Shown: positions 8,642 through 17,445, counted from the stretch's first letter. The stretch is DNA of 64,000 bases from Streptomyces mangrovi (GCF_900114215.1 NZ_FOSG01000022.1:40619-104618), one strand, 5' to 3'. Notes: generated from the letters alone by a model not told the origin. A program made the numbers and translations.

Positions 8642-9277
8642 TCAGCCGGCCGTCCCGTACATGCGGTCGCCCGCGTCGCCCAGGCCCGGGACGATGTAGC
8701 CGTCCTCGTTGAGCCGCTCGTCGACCGAGGCGGTCACCACCGTCACCGGCGTGCCCGCCAGCTCGCGCTCCATCAGCTCCACGCCCTCGGGCGCCGCCAG
8801 CAGGCAGAGCGCCGTGACGTCGTCGGCGCCGCGCCGGATCAGCTCCCGGATCGCCGCGACCAGCGTGCCGCCGGTCGCCAGCATCGGGTCCAGGACGTAC
8901 ACCTGGCGGCCGGAGAGGTCGTCGGGCATCCGGGTGGCGTACGTGGACGCCTGGAGGGTGCGCTCGTCGCGGATCATGCCCAGGAAGCCCACCTCGGCGG
9001 TCGGCAGCAGCCGCACCATCCCGTCGAGCATCCCCAGCCCGGCCCGCAGGATCGGCACCACCAGGGGGCGCGGGTGGGACAGCCGCACGCCCGTGGTGGC
9101 CGTCACCGGGGTCCTGATGTCGACCGTCTCGGTGCGCACGTCCCGGGTGGCCTCGTAGGCGAGCAGGGTCACCAGTTCGTCGGCGAGGCGCCGGAAGGTC
9201 GGGGAGTCGGTGCGCTCGTCGCGCAGCGTGGTGAGTTTGTGCGCCACCAGCGGGTGGTCGACGACGTGAATCCGCAT
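8642..9277 (-). CDS. upp: Uracil phosphoribosyltransferase
   Basis: 211 residues, normal length. It converts uracil and PRPP to UMP in pyrimidine salvage. The PRPP loop is VYVLDPMLATGGTL; LRAGLGMLDGM and the uracil-binding end GYIVPGLGDAGDRMYGT are intact. ATG 9277 begins MRIHVVDHPLVAHKLT, the standard start of the family. It is transcribed against the LytR_C gene and away from the small gene at 9373. Confidence 0.97.
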   Translation of the reverse strand: MRIHVVDHPLVAHKLTTLRDERTDSPTFRRLADELVTLLAYEATRDVRTETVDIRTPVTATTGVRLSHPRPLVVPILRAGLGMLDGMVRLLPTAEVGFLGMIRDERTLQASTYATRMPDDLSGRQVYVLDPMLATGGTLVAAIRELIRRGADDVTALCLLAAPEGVELMERELAGTPVTVVTASVDERLNEDGYIVPGLGDAGDRMYGTAG

Positions 9278-9372
9278 GCCGTCGACAGTAGCCGAGCCGC
9301 TTTCCCGGCTCGCACTGGCGTACAGGCGCCTTTTCGGGGGACAGTGAACAGGTACGACCGGAGGTGGGCCGT

Positions 9373-9714
9373 ATGACCGGACCGAGGCAGCAGCACGACG
9401 ACACCCCCGACGACCGCCGGGGGCCCATACGCGAGGACCAGCGAGGCCAGAGCCAGGACCAGCGGAGCCAGGACCAGCGGGGTCAGGGCCGGCGGGACCG
9501 CCGGGGGCCCGGGGAGCGCCGCACGGGCACCCGGGCCGCCGGTGGCTCCGCGGCCCAGGCGACCCCGGACAGCGACGCGGAGCGCCGCCGCCGCCGGGCG
9601 GTCTTCCTGCGCGAGCTGAACGAGGCCAAGGCCCTGCGCGAACGGGTGCAACCGCGCCGCGCCCGCGCCGCACGCATGCGCCAGGCCATGCGAATGAGGA
9701 CATTTCGCTGGTAA
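9373..9714 (+). CDS. Small charged protein of unknown function
   Basis: 113 residues from ATG 9373; GGAGG at 9360-9364 decides this start over the in-frame GTG at 9364. The N-terminal half is a low-complexity Gln/Arg/Asp/Gly stretch with repeats of the type EDQRGQ/QDQRSQ. The C-terminal half is a basic helix (RRRRRAVFLRELNEAKALRE, ending in several Arg residues). No domain is recognised. It lies between upp (divergent) and the TadA-associated gene. Confidence 0.65.
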   Translation: MTGPRQQHDDTPDDRRGPIREDQRGQSQDQRSQDQRGQGRRDRRGPGERRTGTRAAGGSAAQATPDSDAERRRRRAVFLRELNEAKALRERVQPRRARAARMRQAMRMRTFRW

Positions 9715-9843
9715 TCCGGCGCAACACCCACGCGACGCACGGTCGAAGACCTCTCGCTCGGCGCCGGTTTCTGCCACGATTCCGATTGGGCGGGGCGCGG
9801 TCCCGTCAGCACTCGGGCACCTGAAACCAGTGGGAGAGTCACG

Positions 9844-10395
9844 GTGTACTTCGCCGCACTGCTCGCGCGCACCGAAGACGGCTGGGAAGCGAGCGACACG
9901 GAACTCGACGAGGTCGAGACCCTGGCCGATCTCGCCGACCTGGCCCGGGAGGCCGCCGAGGACGATGAGCCGGTCCTGGTCTGCATCGAACAGGAGGGCG
10001 TCTGGTTCGGCGTCGTCCGCGTGGAGGGCGAGGAGGATCCCCGCATCTTCGTCTCGGACGCGGCCGCGGCCGCGCGCAGCTCCTACGGGGAGATCCTGCT
10101 CACCGACGAACTCCTCGGCCGCGAACCGGGCGGCGAGGAGGACCTCGACCTCCTCGTGGACCTCGACGGCACGGAGGACGGCGAGCCGCCGAGCGACACG
10201 GAGGACGACGAGGACGAACCGGGCGCGTCCGCACAGGCCGCCGGCGCCGCTCCGGCGGGGCCGGTCGGCGACGTCGGGCTGCTGGCCGACTTCGGCATGG
10301 ACGGCACGGCGCTGCTCTCGCTGACCTCCGAGGACGCGCTGACCGAGATCGCCGACGCGCTCGGCTGCACGGACATGCTGGAGGCCGTCAGGTAA
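9844..10395 (+). CDS. tRNA adenosine deaminase-associated protein
   Basis: 183 residues from GTG 9844 with GGGAGAG upstream. It is an acidic protein: the N-terminus MYFAALLARTEDGW is characteristic, followed by a Glu/Asp-rich middle and a C-terminal helix (LGCTDMLEAVR). The family is named only for its constant position beside tadA; I know of no tested function. Here it precedes tadA by about 150 bp on the same strand. Confidence 0.8.
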   Translation: MYFAALLARTEDGWEASDTELDEVETLADLADLAREAAEDDEPVLVCIEQEGVWFGVVRVEGEEDPRIFVSDAAAAARSSYGEILLTDELLGREPGGEEDLDLLVDLDGTEDGEPPSDTEDDEDEPGASAQAAGAAPAGPVGDVGLLADFGMDGTALLSLTSEDALTEIADALGCTDMLEAVR

Positions 10396-10549
10396 CCGGC
10401 GACCGCACCCCCTCCACCCTCGTACGGCCCACACGTCCTGCCGGCCCCGCGTGGCCCACGCACCTCATGCGTCCCAGGTGTCACGCGGGGTCCCGCCGCC
10501 GTGCCCGCCCGCCGTACGCGGAGCCGGGGCGGGCGGGGACACTGGGCGC

Positions 10550-11218
10550 ATGAGCGTTCCGCCGGACCCGCAGGCCCCTCGCCCGGATTCCCCGAAGCCC
10601 CCCGGCTCCCCGGGCCCCGGGCCCTCCCCGGACGAGACCGCCGACCCGCTGCGCGACCCGTGGCGGGCGGCGATGCGCCGTGCCCTGGCCGAGGCCGTAC
10701 GGGCTCCCGGGACCGGCGACGTACCCGTCGGCGCGGTCGTCCTGGGCCCGGACGGCACGGCCCTGGGGCTCGGCCACAACGAGCGCGAGGCGACCGGCGA
10801 CCCCACGGCGCACGCGGAGGTCGTGGCGATCCGCGAGGCCGCCCGGGCGGTCGGCGAGTGGCGGCTGTCGGGCTGCACCCTGGTGGTGACGCTGGAGCCG
10901 TGCACGATGTGCGCGGGCGCGATCGTGCTGTCCCGGCTGGAGAGGGTCGTCTACGGAGCGGTGGACGAGAAGGCGGGCGCGGCGGGCTCCCTGTGGGACG
11001 TCGTACGCGACCGCCGACTCAACCACCGGCCCGAGGTGGTCTCCGGGGTGCTGGCGCGGGAGTGCGGGGCCCTGCTCACCGACTTCTTCCGCGCCTCCTC
11101 CCGTACGCCCTCCCGCGCCCCTTCCCGAACGGCTCCCGGCCCGCCGCGGGGGGCCGCGGAGGACCGGAGGGGGACTTCCCCCGGAACCGATTTCGGCGCA
11201 CGCCCGACCATGGGCTAG
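10550..11218 (+). CDS. tadA: tRNA-specific adenosine deaminase
   Basis: 222 residues from ATG 10550. The deaminase core has HAE (in PTAHAEVVAIREA) with the catalytic Glu and the zinc motif EPCTMCAGA; GDVPVGAVV and RVVYGAVDEKAGAAGS are also typical. TadA converts A34 to inosine in tRNA-Arg(ACG), and a tRNA-Arg(ACG) gene lies at 17446-17518. The protein has about 40 extra Pro-rich N-terminal residues and a Ser/Pro/Arg-rich C-terminal tail. An internal ATG near 10673 would give the usual length, so the start is less certain than the function. Confidence 0.93.
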   Translation: MSVPPDPQAPRPDSPKPPGSPGPGPSPDETADPLRDPWRAAMRRALAEAVRAPGTGDVPVGAVVLGPDGTALGLGHNEREATGDPTAHAEVVAIREAARAVGEWRLSGCTLVVTLEPCTMCAGAIVLSRLERVVYGAVDEKAGAAGSLWDVVRDRRLNHRPEVVSGVLARECGALLTDFFRASSRTPSRAPSRTAPGPPRGAAEDRRGTSPGTDFGARPTMG

Positions 11219-11228
11219 GCTCTCTCCC

Positions 11229-11315
11229 GGTAGCGTGTCCGAGCGGCCGAAGGAGCTCGCCTCGAAAGCGAGTGTGGGGGCAACTCCACCGTGGGTTCAA
11301 ATCCCACCGCTACCG
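11229..11315 (+). tRNA. tRNA-Ser(CGA)
   Basis: 87 nt. The acceptor GGTAGCG pairs with CGCTACC, with discriminator G. The anticodon stem CTCGC/GCGAG encloses loop CTCGAAA, so the anticodon is CGA. A long variable arm (GTGGGGGCAACTCCAC) confirms a serine tRNA. The T arm contains GGTTCAAATCC. CCA is not encoded. Confidence 0.97.
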
Positions 11316-11322
11316 CGGCAGT

Positions 11323-11353
11323 CGAAGGGCCTCCTCTCCGAGGAGGCCCTTCG
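11323..11353 (+). terminator. Terminator after tRNA-Ser(CGA)
   Basis: Hairpin with stem GAAGGGCCTCCT / AGGAGGCCCTTC plus flanking C-G pairs and a 3-5 nt loop, eight bases after the tRNA. There is no U-tract, as is common in Streptomyces. Confidence 0.8.
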
Positions 11354-11465
11354 CCGTGCTCCGCCGCCCTCGGTTCCGGGCCGGCTCCGGGCCGGCTCCG
11401 GGCCTCGCGACCCCTGGGAGCGCCGGTCGCCGCCGGTTAGACTCTCGCAACCGCCCGGGCGGTCC

Positions 11466-11518
11466 CGTGTTCGGGGACACCCGGGATGTTCGGGGGTGTT
11501 CGGGGATGTTCGGGGAGA
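11466..11518. repeat. Iterated TGTTCGGGG motif before a small gene
   Basis: TGTTCGGGG occurs four times within about 50 bp; the last three are nearly contiguous. It ends in the GGGGAGAGG that forms the ribosome site of the 53-residue gene at 11529. Confidence 0.6.
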
Positions 11519-11528
11519 GGCAAGCGCC

Positions 11529-11690
11529 GTGAACGTGAAGAAGGTCGTGCTCTACGTACTCCTCGTCTTCATCCTGTACTCGATCATCGCCTCCCCCGAC
11601 CGCTCCACCGAACTCGTCGGCATCGGTTTCGAGGCCATATCCAGCGCCGCGAAGAGCGTCGGGGCCTTCATGTCCGAACTGGTGAACTGA
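11529..11690 (+). CDS. Small single-pass membrane protein
   Basis: 53 residues from GTG 11529, with GGGGAGAGG about 8 bases upstream. An N-terminal membrane helix (VVLYVLLVFILYSIIA) is followed by an amphipathic segment ending in MSELVN. Nothing identifies a function. It lies between tRNA-Ser and the sigF-like gene. Confidence 0.65.
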   Translation: MNVKKVVLYVLLVFILYSIIASPDRSTELVGIGFEAISSAAKSVGAFMSELVN

Positions 11691-11881
11691 ACGGGTCGCC
11701 CGTACGAGCCCGTCCGCACGAGCACCGCCCCGCCGTCCCGCGACCGCCCCCCGGACGGCCGTCCGCCGTGCGCGCACCGCAACAACACGAAGTTATGCGG
11801 TGCTTGCCCATGGTGCATATACCTTGTGATGCTATGACCGCTTTTGCCGGATGCAACAACCGCGAAGGGGTTGGACGAACG

Positions 11882-12700
11882 GTGGCGGCCACGCAGACCC
11901 TTCCCCGGACCCCCACGGGGGCAGCCCCCAGCCGTCGGAGCGCGGAGACCCGCGCCCTGACCCAGGTGCTCTTCGAGCGGCTCTCCGGCCTGGAGGCGGG
12001 CTCCTCCGAGCACGAACGGGTGCGCGGGGCCCTCATCGAGGCCAACCTCCCCCTCGTCCGCTACGTCGCCGCCCGCTTCCGCAGCCGCAACGAGCCGATG
12101 GAGGACGTCGTCCAGGTCGGCACCATCGGCCTGATCAACGCGATCGACCGCTTCGACCCCGGCCGGGGGGTGCAGTTCCCCACCTTCGCGATGCCGACGA
12201 TCATCGGCGAGATCCGGCGCTACTTCCGCGACAACGTCCGCACCGTGCACGTGCCGCGCCGGCTGCACGAGATGTGGGTGCAGGTCAGCGGCGCGACGGA
12301 GGACCTGACCGTGCTGCACGGCCGCTCCCCCACCACCGCCGAGATCGCCGAGCGGCTGCGGATCGCCGAGGAGGACGTCCTGGCCTGCCTGGAGGCCGGG
12401 CGCGCCTACCGCGCCACCTCCCTGGAGGCCGCCCAGGAGCGCGAGGACGGCATGCCCGGGCTGATCGACCGGCTCGGCTACGAGGACCCGGCACTGGACG
12501 GCGTGGAGCACCGCGATCTGGTGCGGCACCTGCTCGTCCAGCTCCCCGAGCGGGAGCAGCGGATCCTGCTGCTGCGGTACTACCGGAACCTGACGCAGTC
12601 GCAGATCAGCGCGGAGCTGGGGGTGTCGCAGATGCACGTGTCCCGGCTGCTGTCGCGGAGCTTCGCCCGGCTCCGTGCCGCAAACTCCATCGACGCGTAA
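11882..12700 (+). CDS. sigF: RNA polymerase sigma factor of the SigB/SigF group, SigF-like
   Basis: About 272 residues from GTG 11882 (GAAGGGG upstream); an in-frame ATG at 11834 would add 16 residues and cannot be excluded. Region 2 is complete: LVRYVAARFRSRNEPMEDVV then QVGTIGLINAIDRFD. Region 3 contains VHVPRRLHEMWVQVSGATED. Region 4 ends with the helix-turn-helix LTQSQISAELGVSQMHVSRL. In Streptomyces, SigF acts late in spore maturation and is controlled by anti-sigma factors; none is encoded nearby. The assignment to sigF rather than another SigB paralogue rests on similarity recalled for the C-terminal half and on the adjacent sigN-like gene and tadA. Confidence 0.8.
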   Translation: MAATQTLPRTPTGAAPSRRSAETRALTQVLFERLSGLEAGSSEHERVRGALIEANLPLVRYVAARFRSRNEPMEDVVQVGTIGLINAIDRFDPGRGVQFPTFAMPTIIGEIRRYFRDNVRTVHVPRRLHEMWVQVSGATEDLTVLHGRSPTTAEIAERLRIAEEDVLACLEAGRAYRATSLEAAQEREDGMPGLIDRLGYEDPALDGVEHRDLVRHLLVQLPEREQRILLLRYYRNLTQSQISAELGVSQMHVSRLLSRSFARLRAANSIDA

Positions 12701-12902
12701 CCCTCGCGGGGGACACTCGTACGGACGTATCCCCATCCCGAGCTGTGCGGTTTTATCGACAAGGGGCTACGTCGTGTTGCTGACTTGTGACATTCTGCGA
12801 GAAGTGCGTTTGCCGCGACGGCACCGCCGGTATTGACCGGGAGGTGCCTCCCTCACACCCGAGGGTGCCGCCGCGATCCGTCCGCGACCTCAAGGGGGTG
12901 GC

Positions 12903-13754
12903 ATGTCCGTAGAACTGGGCAGCTCGAAGGTGCTCGCCGAGCCCGACACCAAGGCCGACGAAGCGCCGTACGTTCCCTCAGACTGCGACGCCATCGACAC
13001 CCGGACCCTCTCCCGCTCCCTGTTCCAGCGGCTCGCCGCGCTCGACGCCGACAGCCCTGAACGCGTCTACGTCCGAGACACCCTCATCGAGCTGAACCTC
13101 CCGCTCGTGCGGTACGCGGCGGCCCGCTTCCGCAGCCGCAACGAGCCGATGGAGGACATCGTCCAGGTCGGCACCATCGGCCTCATCAAGGCCATCGACC
13201 GCTTCGACTGCGAACGGGGCGTGGAGTTCCCGACGTTCGCGATGCCGACGGTCGTCGGCGAGATCAAGCGCTTCTTCCGGGACACCTCCTGGTCGGTGCG
13301 CGTCCCCCGGCGCCTGCAGGAGCTGCGTCTGGCGCTCACCAAGGCCGGCGACGAGCTGTCGCAGAAGCTCGACCGCTCCCCGACTGTGGCCGAACTGGCC
13401 ACCGCCCTCGGGGTGTCCGAGGAGGACGTGGTGGACGGGCTGGCCGTGGGCAACGCCTACACGGCCAGTTCCCTGGACTCCCCCGCCCCGGAGGAGGAGG
13501 GCGGCGAGGGCTCCCTCGCGGACCGGCTGGGGTACGAGGACAGCGCGCTGGAGGGCGTGGAGTACCGCGAGTCGCTCAAGCCGCTGCTCGCCAAACTCCC
13601 GCCGCGCGAGCGGCAGATCATCATGCTGCGCTTCTTCGCGAACATGACGCAGTCGCAGATCGGCGAGCGGGTCGGCATCTCCCAGATGCACGTCTCCCGG
13701 CTGCTGACCCGTACGCTCGCCCAGCTCAGAGAAGGCCTGATCTCGGAGGAGTGA
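12903..13754 (+). CDS. sigN: RNA polymerase sigma factor of the SigB/SigF group, SigN-like
   Basis: 283 residues from ATG 12903, preceded by AAGGGGG. It has the same architecture as the gene just upstream and long identical stretches, for example RFRSRNEPMED-VQVGTIGLI and LTQ/MTQ-SQI-VSQMHVSRLL in region 4, so the two are tandem paralogues. Region 3 reads VRVPRRLQELRLALTKAGDE. The N-terminus MSVELGSSKVL is distinct. Streptomyces SigN is linked to aerial development and stress. The 200-bp gap from the sigF-like gene contains a GGGAGG/CCTCCC hairpin (12839-12852), so the gene probably has its own promoter. Confidence 0.8.
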   Translation: MSVELGSSKVLAEPDTKADEAPYVPSDCDAIDTRTLSRSLFQRLAALDADSPERVYVRDTLIELNLPLVRYAAARFRSRNEPMEDIVQVGTIGLIKAIDRFDCERGVEFPTFAMPTVVGEIKRFFRDTSWSVRVPRRLQELRLALTKAGDELSQKLDRSPTVAELATALGVSEEDVVDGLAVGNAYTASSLDSPAPEEEGGEGSLADRLGYEDSALEGVEYRESLKPLLAKLPPRERQIIMLRFFANMTQSQIGERVGISQMHVSRLLTRTLAQLREGLISEE

Positions 13755-13791
13755 CGGCCCGCGCGGCGAACGGCGCGAGGAACGGCGCGAG

Positions 13792-13846
13792 GAACGCGGA
13801 CAGCCGCCGCGACGGTGTGACACCGTCGCGGCGGCTGTCCGCGTTC
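13792..13846. terminator. Perfect 27-bp inverted repeat, bidirectional terminator
   Basis: The arm GAACGCGGACAGCCGC... (13792-13818) is exactly repeated in reverse complement (13820-13846) around one central base. It starts about 40 bp after the sigN-like stop and faces the end of the convergent small membrane gene. Confidence 0.85.
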
Positions 13847-13892
13847 ACGGAGCGGCACGGGCGGATGCGGGGCCGTCCCCGCCCGGAACCGC

Positions 13893-14099
13893 TCAGGAGA
13901 GAGCGAACCAGACGACCGCCGCGATGACCGCGACGGCCGCGACGATCCCCACGATCAGACCGACCCTGGGGCCGGAGGACTGCGTCGCGGCGGGCGGACG
14001 CGGCCCCTCCTCGTCGACGAAGGCGCGGAACATCTGGGTGCTGCCGGCCGGGTCCTGGCCGCCTGCCGGACCCTGGGGTGCATGAGGGTTGTGAGCCAT
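13893..14099 (-). CDS. Small membrane protein of unknown function
   Basis: 68 residues from ATG 14099. The N-terminus is polar (MAHNPHAPQGPAGGQDP), then TQMFRAFVDEEGPRPP, then one C-terminal membrane helix (VGLIVGIVAAVAVIAAVVWF). It looks like a C-tail-anchored small protein, convergent with the sigN-like gene. No known domain. Confidence 0.7.
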   Translation of the reverse strand: MAHNPHAPQGPAGGQDPAGSTQMFRAFVDEEGPRPPAATQSSGPRVGLIVGIVAAVAVIAAVVWFALS

Positions 14100-14323
14100 G
14101 CCTCCGGACCCTAGCGAACGGGCCCCTCACCGGTCACCCCCGGTCACGCCCCCGGTCCGCCCGTGCGGTGGCCGCCGCGGGACTTGGCGCGTGACTTGGC
14201 GCGGGGCACACCTGTTCTTGGGGAACTGTTTGCCCCCTCACGCCCGAATTCATTTGCTTGAGGCAATCAACGAATTTATGCTTGCACTGAGCAACGATCT
14301 CTGCGGCCATGAGGAGGACCCGG

Positions 14324-14824
14324 GTGACAGCACACACCCCCTACGAGGACCTGGCCCGGGAACTCGGCTCCGTCGGCGCCGTCCGGCGCGAGCTGGCCCG
14401 CAATCTGCCGCACGACTGCCCGCCCGCGTCGGCGGTCGTGCTGGCCCTGCTGGGACGGCACGGTGAGATGCGGATGACGCGGCTCGCCGATCTGTTGGGC
14501 ATCGACATGTCCGTCACCAGCCGCCATGTCGCCCACGCCGTCGAGCGCGGCTGGGTCGACCGCCGGCCCGACCCCCTCGACGGCCGCGTCCGGCTGCTGC
14601 GGCTGACCGGTGACGGCGAGGAGATGCTGACCGAGATGCACCGCCGCACCAGCGAGACGCTCGCGCACCTCCTCGGCGACTGGCCGGAGGAGGACGTGGC
14701 CCGCCTCACCGAGCTGCTGACGAGACTGCGTGCGAGCTTCGGTGACTGCGGCTGCGGCTGCCGTGCCGCTCCCCGCGGCGCCCGCACCCTCCCACCGCAT
14801 CCCACGGCCGCCGCGCACGGCTGA
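14324..14824 (+). CDS. MarR-family transcriptional regulator
   Basis: 166 residues. GTG 14324 is chosen because AGGAGG lies 6 bases upstream; the ATG at 14309 has no such site. The winged helix is visible: MRMTRLADLLGIDMSVTSRH as the recognition region and VDRRPDPLDGRVRLLRLT as the wing. The C-terminus is Cys-rich (GDCGCGCR), which might sense metal or oxidants, but that is speculation. It is followed by an MFS exporter gene on the same strand, the common MarR/efflux pairing. An AT-rich stretch at 14240-14290 with TTGC-N5-GCAA is a candidate operator. Confidence 0.88.
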   Translation: MTAHTPYEDLARELGSVGAVRRELARNLPHDCPPASAVVLALLGRHGEMRMTRLADLLGIDMSVTSRHVAHAVERGWVDRRPDPLDGRVRLLRLTGDGEEMLTEMHRRTSETLAHLLGDWPEEDVARLTELLTRLRASFGDCGCGCRAAPRGARTLPPHPTAAAHG

Positions 14825-15004
14825 TCATCCGCGCACCCCCGTACACCCGCACTCCCCGAGCACAGCGCGTACCGCCGGGCCCGCACTGCCGAGCCCCGTA
14901 CCGCCGTGCCCGGGCACACAGCCGCCGAACCCCGGACCGCAGACCCACGGCGTGCCGTGATACGCCACCCCGACGCCGGAAGAGACACGGAAAGCAAGGA
15001 GCGC

Positions 15005-16654
15005 ATGGCAACGTCCACACCCGCGGAGGCGCTGAAGGGCGACACCGCCCGCACCTCCCCAGGCGCCGCACAGGTGCCCATGACGCACCGCCAGATCATG
15101 GAGGCGCTGTCCGGGCTGCTGCTCGGCATGTTCGTCTCCGTCCTGTCCTCGACGGTCGTCTCCAACGCCCTTCCCCGGATCATCTCGGACCTGGGCGGCG
15201 GCCAGAGCGCGTACACCTGGGTGGTCACGGCGGCGCTGCTGACCATGACCGCCTCCACCCCGCTGTGGGGCAAGCTCGCCGACCTCTACAGCAAGAAGCT
15301 GCTGGTGCAGTCGGCGCTGGTGCTCTTCGTCCTGGCCTCCGCCGGAGCCGGTCTGGCCCAGGACACCGGCACCCTGATCGCCTTCCGGGCGGTGCAGGGC
15401 CTGGGCGCGGGCGGTCTGGCCGCGCTGTCCCAGATCATCATCGCCGCGATGATCCCCCCGCGTGAGCGCGGCCGCTACAGCGGCTACCTGGGCGCCACCT
15501 TCGCCGTCGCCACCGTCGGCGGACCGCTGCTCGGCGGCGTGATCACCGACACCTCCTGGCTCGGCTGGCGCTGGTGCTTCTACGTCGGCGTGCCCTTCGC
15601 CGTCCTCGCCCTGATCGTGCTCCAGAAGACGCTGCACCTGCCCGTGGTGAAGCGGGAGAACGTGAAGGTGGACTGGCTGGGCGCCTCCCAGATCACCGCC
15701 GCCGTCTCCCTGCTGCTGATATGGGTGACACTGGCCGGAAACAGCTACGACTGGCTGTCCTGGCAGACGTACACGATGGTCGGCACCGCGCTCCTGCTGA
15801 TCCTGGCCTTCGTCGTCACCGAGTCGCGTGCCGCCGAGCCGATCATCCCGCTGGGGCTGTTCCGCAACCGCACGATCACGCTCACCGCGCTGGCCTCGCT
15901 CTTCGTCGGCATCGCGATGTTCGGCGCGACCGTCTTCCTCAGCCAGTACTTCCAGCTCGCCCGCGGCGAGTCGCCCACGATGTCCGGCGTACTGACCATC
16001 CCGATGATCGGCGGGCTGTTCGTCTCCTCCACCGTCTCCGGCCTGGTCATCACCCGCACCGGCCGCTGGAAGATGTGGCTGGTGGCCGGCGCCGTCCTGC
16101 TGACGGCCGGGCTCGGCCTGCTGGGCACGATGCGGTACGACACCCCGTACTGGCGGATCGCGATCTTCATGGCGCTGCTGGGCGCCGGCGTCGGCATGAT
16201 GATGCAGAACCTCGTCCTGGCGACCCAGAACCAGGTCGCCCTCTCCGAGCTGGGCGCGGCCAGTTCCGTGCTCGCCTTCTTCCGCTCCCTCGGCGGCGCG
16301 GTCGGCGTCTCGGTGCTGGGCGCGGTGCTCGCCCACCGCATCACCGACTACGTCACCGACGGCATGACGAAGCTGGGCATCCGGCCCGAGGGCGCGACCG
16401 GCGGCAGTGGCAGCGCCATCCCGGACCTGGACGCCCTCCCGGGCCCGGTCCGCACGGTCGTCGAGAGCGCGTACGGCCACGGCGTGGCCGACATCTACCT
16501 CTACGCCGCACCTATGGCGGTGATCGCGCTGCTGCTGGTGCTGCTCGTCAAGGAGGTGCCGCTGCGCACCCGGCTCGACGAGCAGACCGACGACGAGAAG
16601 AAGGAGCGGCAGCCGGCCGCGGCCACCGCCGCCGACCCCGGCCCCTCCGCCTGA
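15005..16654 (+). CDS. MFS multidrug exporter, DHA2 (EmrB/QacA) type
   Basis: 549 residues from ATG 15005 with AAGGA upstream. The pattern of about 14 hydrophobic helices and the length fit the 14-TM DHA2 drug:proton antiporters. SVLSSTVVSNALPRI in helix 1 and GKLADLYSKKLL (motif A between helices 2 and 3) are seen. Helix 5 contains YLGATFAVATVGGPLLGG (motif C region). The C-terminal tail is charged. It lies about 180 bp downstream of the MarR gene and is probably controlled by it. The substrate cannot be read from sequence. Confidence 0.9.
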   Translation: MATSTPAEALKGDTARTSPGAAQVPMTHRQIMEALSGLLLGMFVSVLSSTVVSNALPRIISDLGGGQSAYTWVVTAALLTMTASTPLWGKLADLYSKKLLVQSALVLFVLASAGAGLAQDTGTLIAFRAVQGLGAGGLAALSQIIIAAMIPPRERGRYSGYLGATFAVATVGGPLLGGVITDTSWLGWRWCFYVGVPFAVLALIVLQKTLHLPVVKRENVKVDWLGASQITAAVSLLLIWVTLAGNSYDWLSWQTYTMVGTALLLILAFVVTESRAAEPIIPLGLFRNRTITLTALASLFVGIAMFGATVFLSQYFQLARGESPTMSGVLTIPMIGGLFVSSTVSGLVITRTGRWKMWLVAGAVLLTAGLGLLGTMRYDTPYWRIAIFMALLGAGVGMMMQNLVLATQNQVALSELGAASSVLAFFRSLGGAVGVSVLGAVLAHRITDYVTDGMTKLGIRPEGATGGSGSAIPDLDALPGPVRTVVESAYGHGVADIYLYAAPMAVIALLLVLLVKEVPLRTRLDEQTDDEKKERQPAAATAADPGPSA

Positions 16655-16673
16655 CCCCCGCCTCCCCACATCC

Positions 16674-16711
16674 CACAGGGCCGGAACCGCACACGCGGTC
16701 CCGGCCCTGTG
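16674..16711 (+). terminator. Terminator after the MFS gene
   Basis: A 17-bp stem (CACAGGGCCGGAACCGC against GCGGTCCCGGCCCTGTG, one mismatch) with ACAC loop. It lies between the MFS stop and the next start, so the following kinase gene is separately transcribed or attenuated. Confidence 0.8.
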
Positions 16712-16715
16712 GGGC

Positions 16716-17312
16716 ATGATCACCCCCATGGACAGCGGAAGAATCGTCTTCCTGAACGGCACTTCCAGTTCTGGGAAGTCGAGCATCGCCACCGAACTCC
16801 TCCGGATCCTGGACGGCTCCTGGTTCCACATGCCCGTGGACGCCTTCCACGCGATGCGGACGAAGAAGGAGGCCGACCCGGCCGAACTGCCGGCCGTTCT
16901 CAGACGCACCTGGGAGGGGTTCCACCGGGCCGTCGCCGGTATGGCTTCGGCCGGTAACGACATCGTCGTCGACCATGTCCTGAGCGAGCGGTGGCGACTG
17001 CTGGACTGCCTCACCCTGTTCGAGCCGCGGAACGTCCTGCTCGTCGGTGTGCGCTGCTCCCCGGAAGAGTTGCGGCGGCGCGAGAGAGTCCGCGGCGACC
17101 GTCCGGCCGGCCTGGCGGAACATCAACTGGGTCTCGTGCACGCCCACGGCGTCTACGACGTCGAGTGCGACACCACGGCCGCGAGCCCGGCGGAGTGCGC
17201 CCTGCGGATTCGTGATGCTCTCACGCACCACACGAGTCCCACGGCCTTCGAGCGCCTCCGACGTACCCACGTCCGACCCGGCCCGTTGGACAGGAGCGAA
17301 TGTTTCCCGTGA
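16716..17312 (+). CDS. Chloramphenicol phosphotransferase-like kinase
   Basis: 198 residues. The N-terminal P-loop GTSSSGKSS (residues 15-23) and the following MPVDAFHAMR segment match the CPT family, whose founding member phosphorylates chloramphenicol at O-3. DIVVDHVLSE and VLLVGVRCSPEELRRRERVR complete the fold; GLAEHQLGLVHAHGVYD-V is also typical. Many homologues are small kinases of unknown substrate, so resistance is not implied. Start at ATG 16716, or ATG 16728 four codons later. Confidence 0.82.
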   Translation: MITPMDSGRIVFLNGTSSSGKSSIATELLRILDGSWFHMPVDAFHAMRTKKEADPAELPAVLRRTWEGFHRAVAGMASAGNDIVVDHVLSERWRLLDCLTLFEPRNVLLVGVRCSPEELRRRERVRGDRPAGLAEHQLGLVHAHGVYDVECDTTAASPAECALRIRDALTHHTSPTAFERLRRTHVRPGPLDRSECFP

Positions 17313-17404
17313 AACATCGCGGTACGACAAATCCCCGCTCCAGGCGAACGACTGCCTCCCGGTGGGCTACCGCAGGCCCGAGCACCGCGATCCCGGTACA
17401 TACG

Positions 17405-17438
17405 TGAGAGGCCCCGCCGTACCCGGCGGGGCCTCTCA
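17405..17438 (-). terminator. Terminator after tRNA-Arg(ACG)
   Basis: A 15-bp perfect stem (TGAGAGGCCCCGCCG / CGGCGGGGCCTCTCA) with TACC loop, 8 bases beyond the tRNA 3' end in the minus direction. Confidence 0.85.
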
Positions 17439-17445
17439 CTTGCTG

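Noticed and set aside
16716..17312. Chloramphenicol resistance gene
   Set aside because: The fold fits chloramphenicol phosphotransferase, but the family is broad and the context gives no antibiotic link; kept only as CPT-like.
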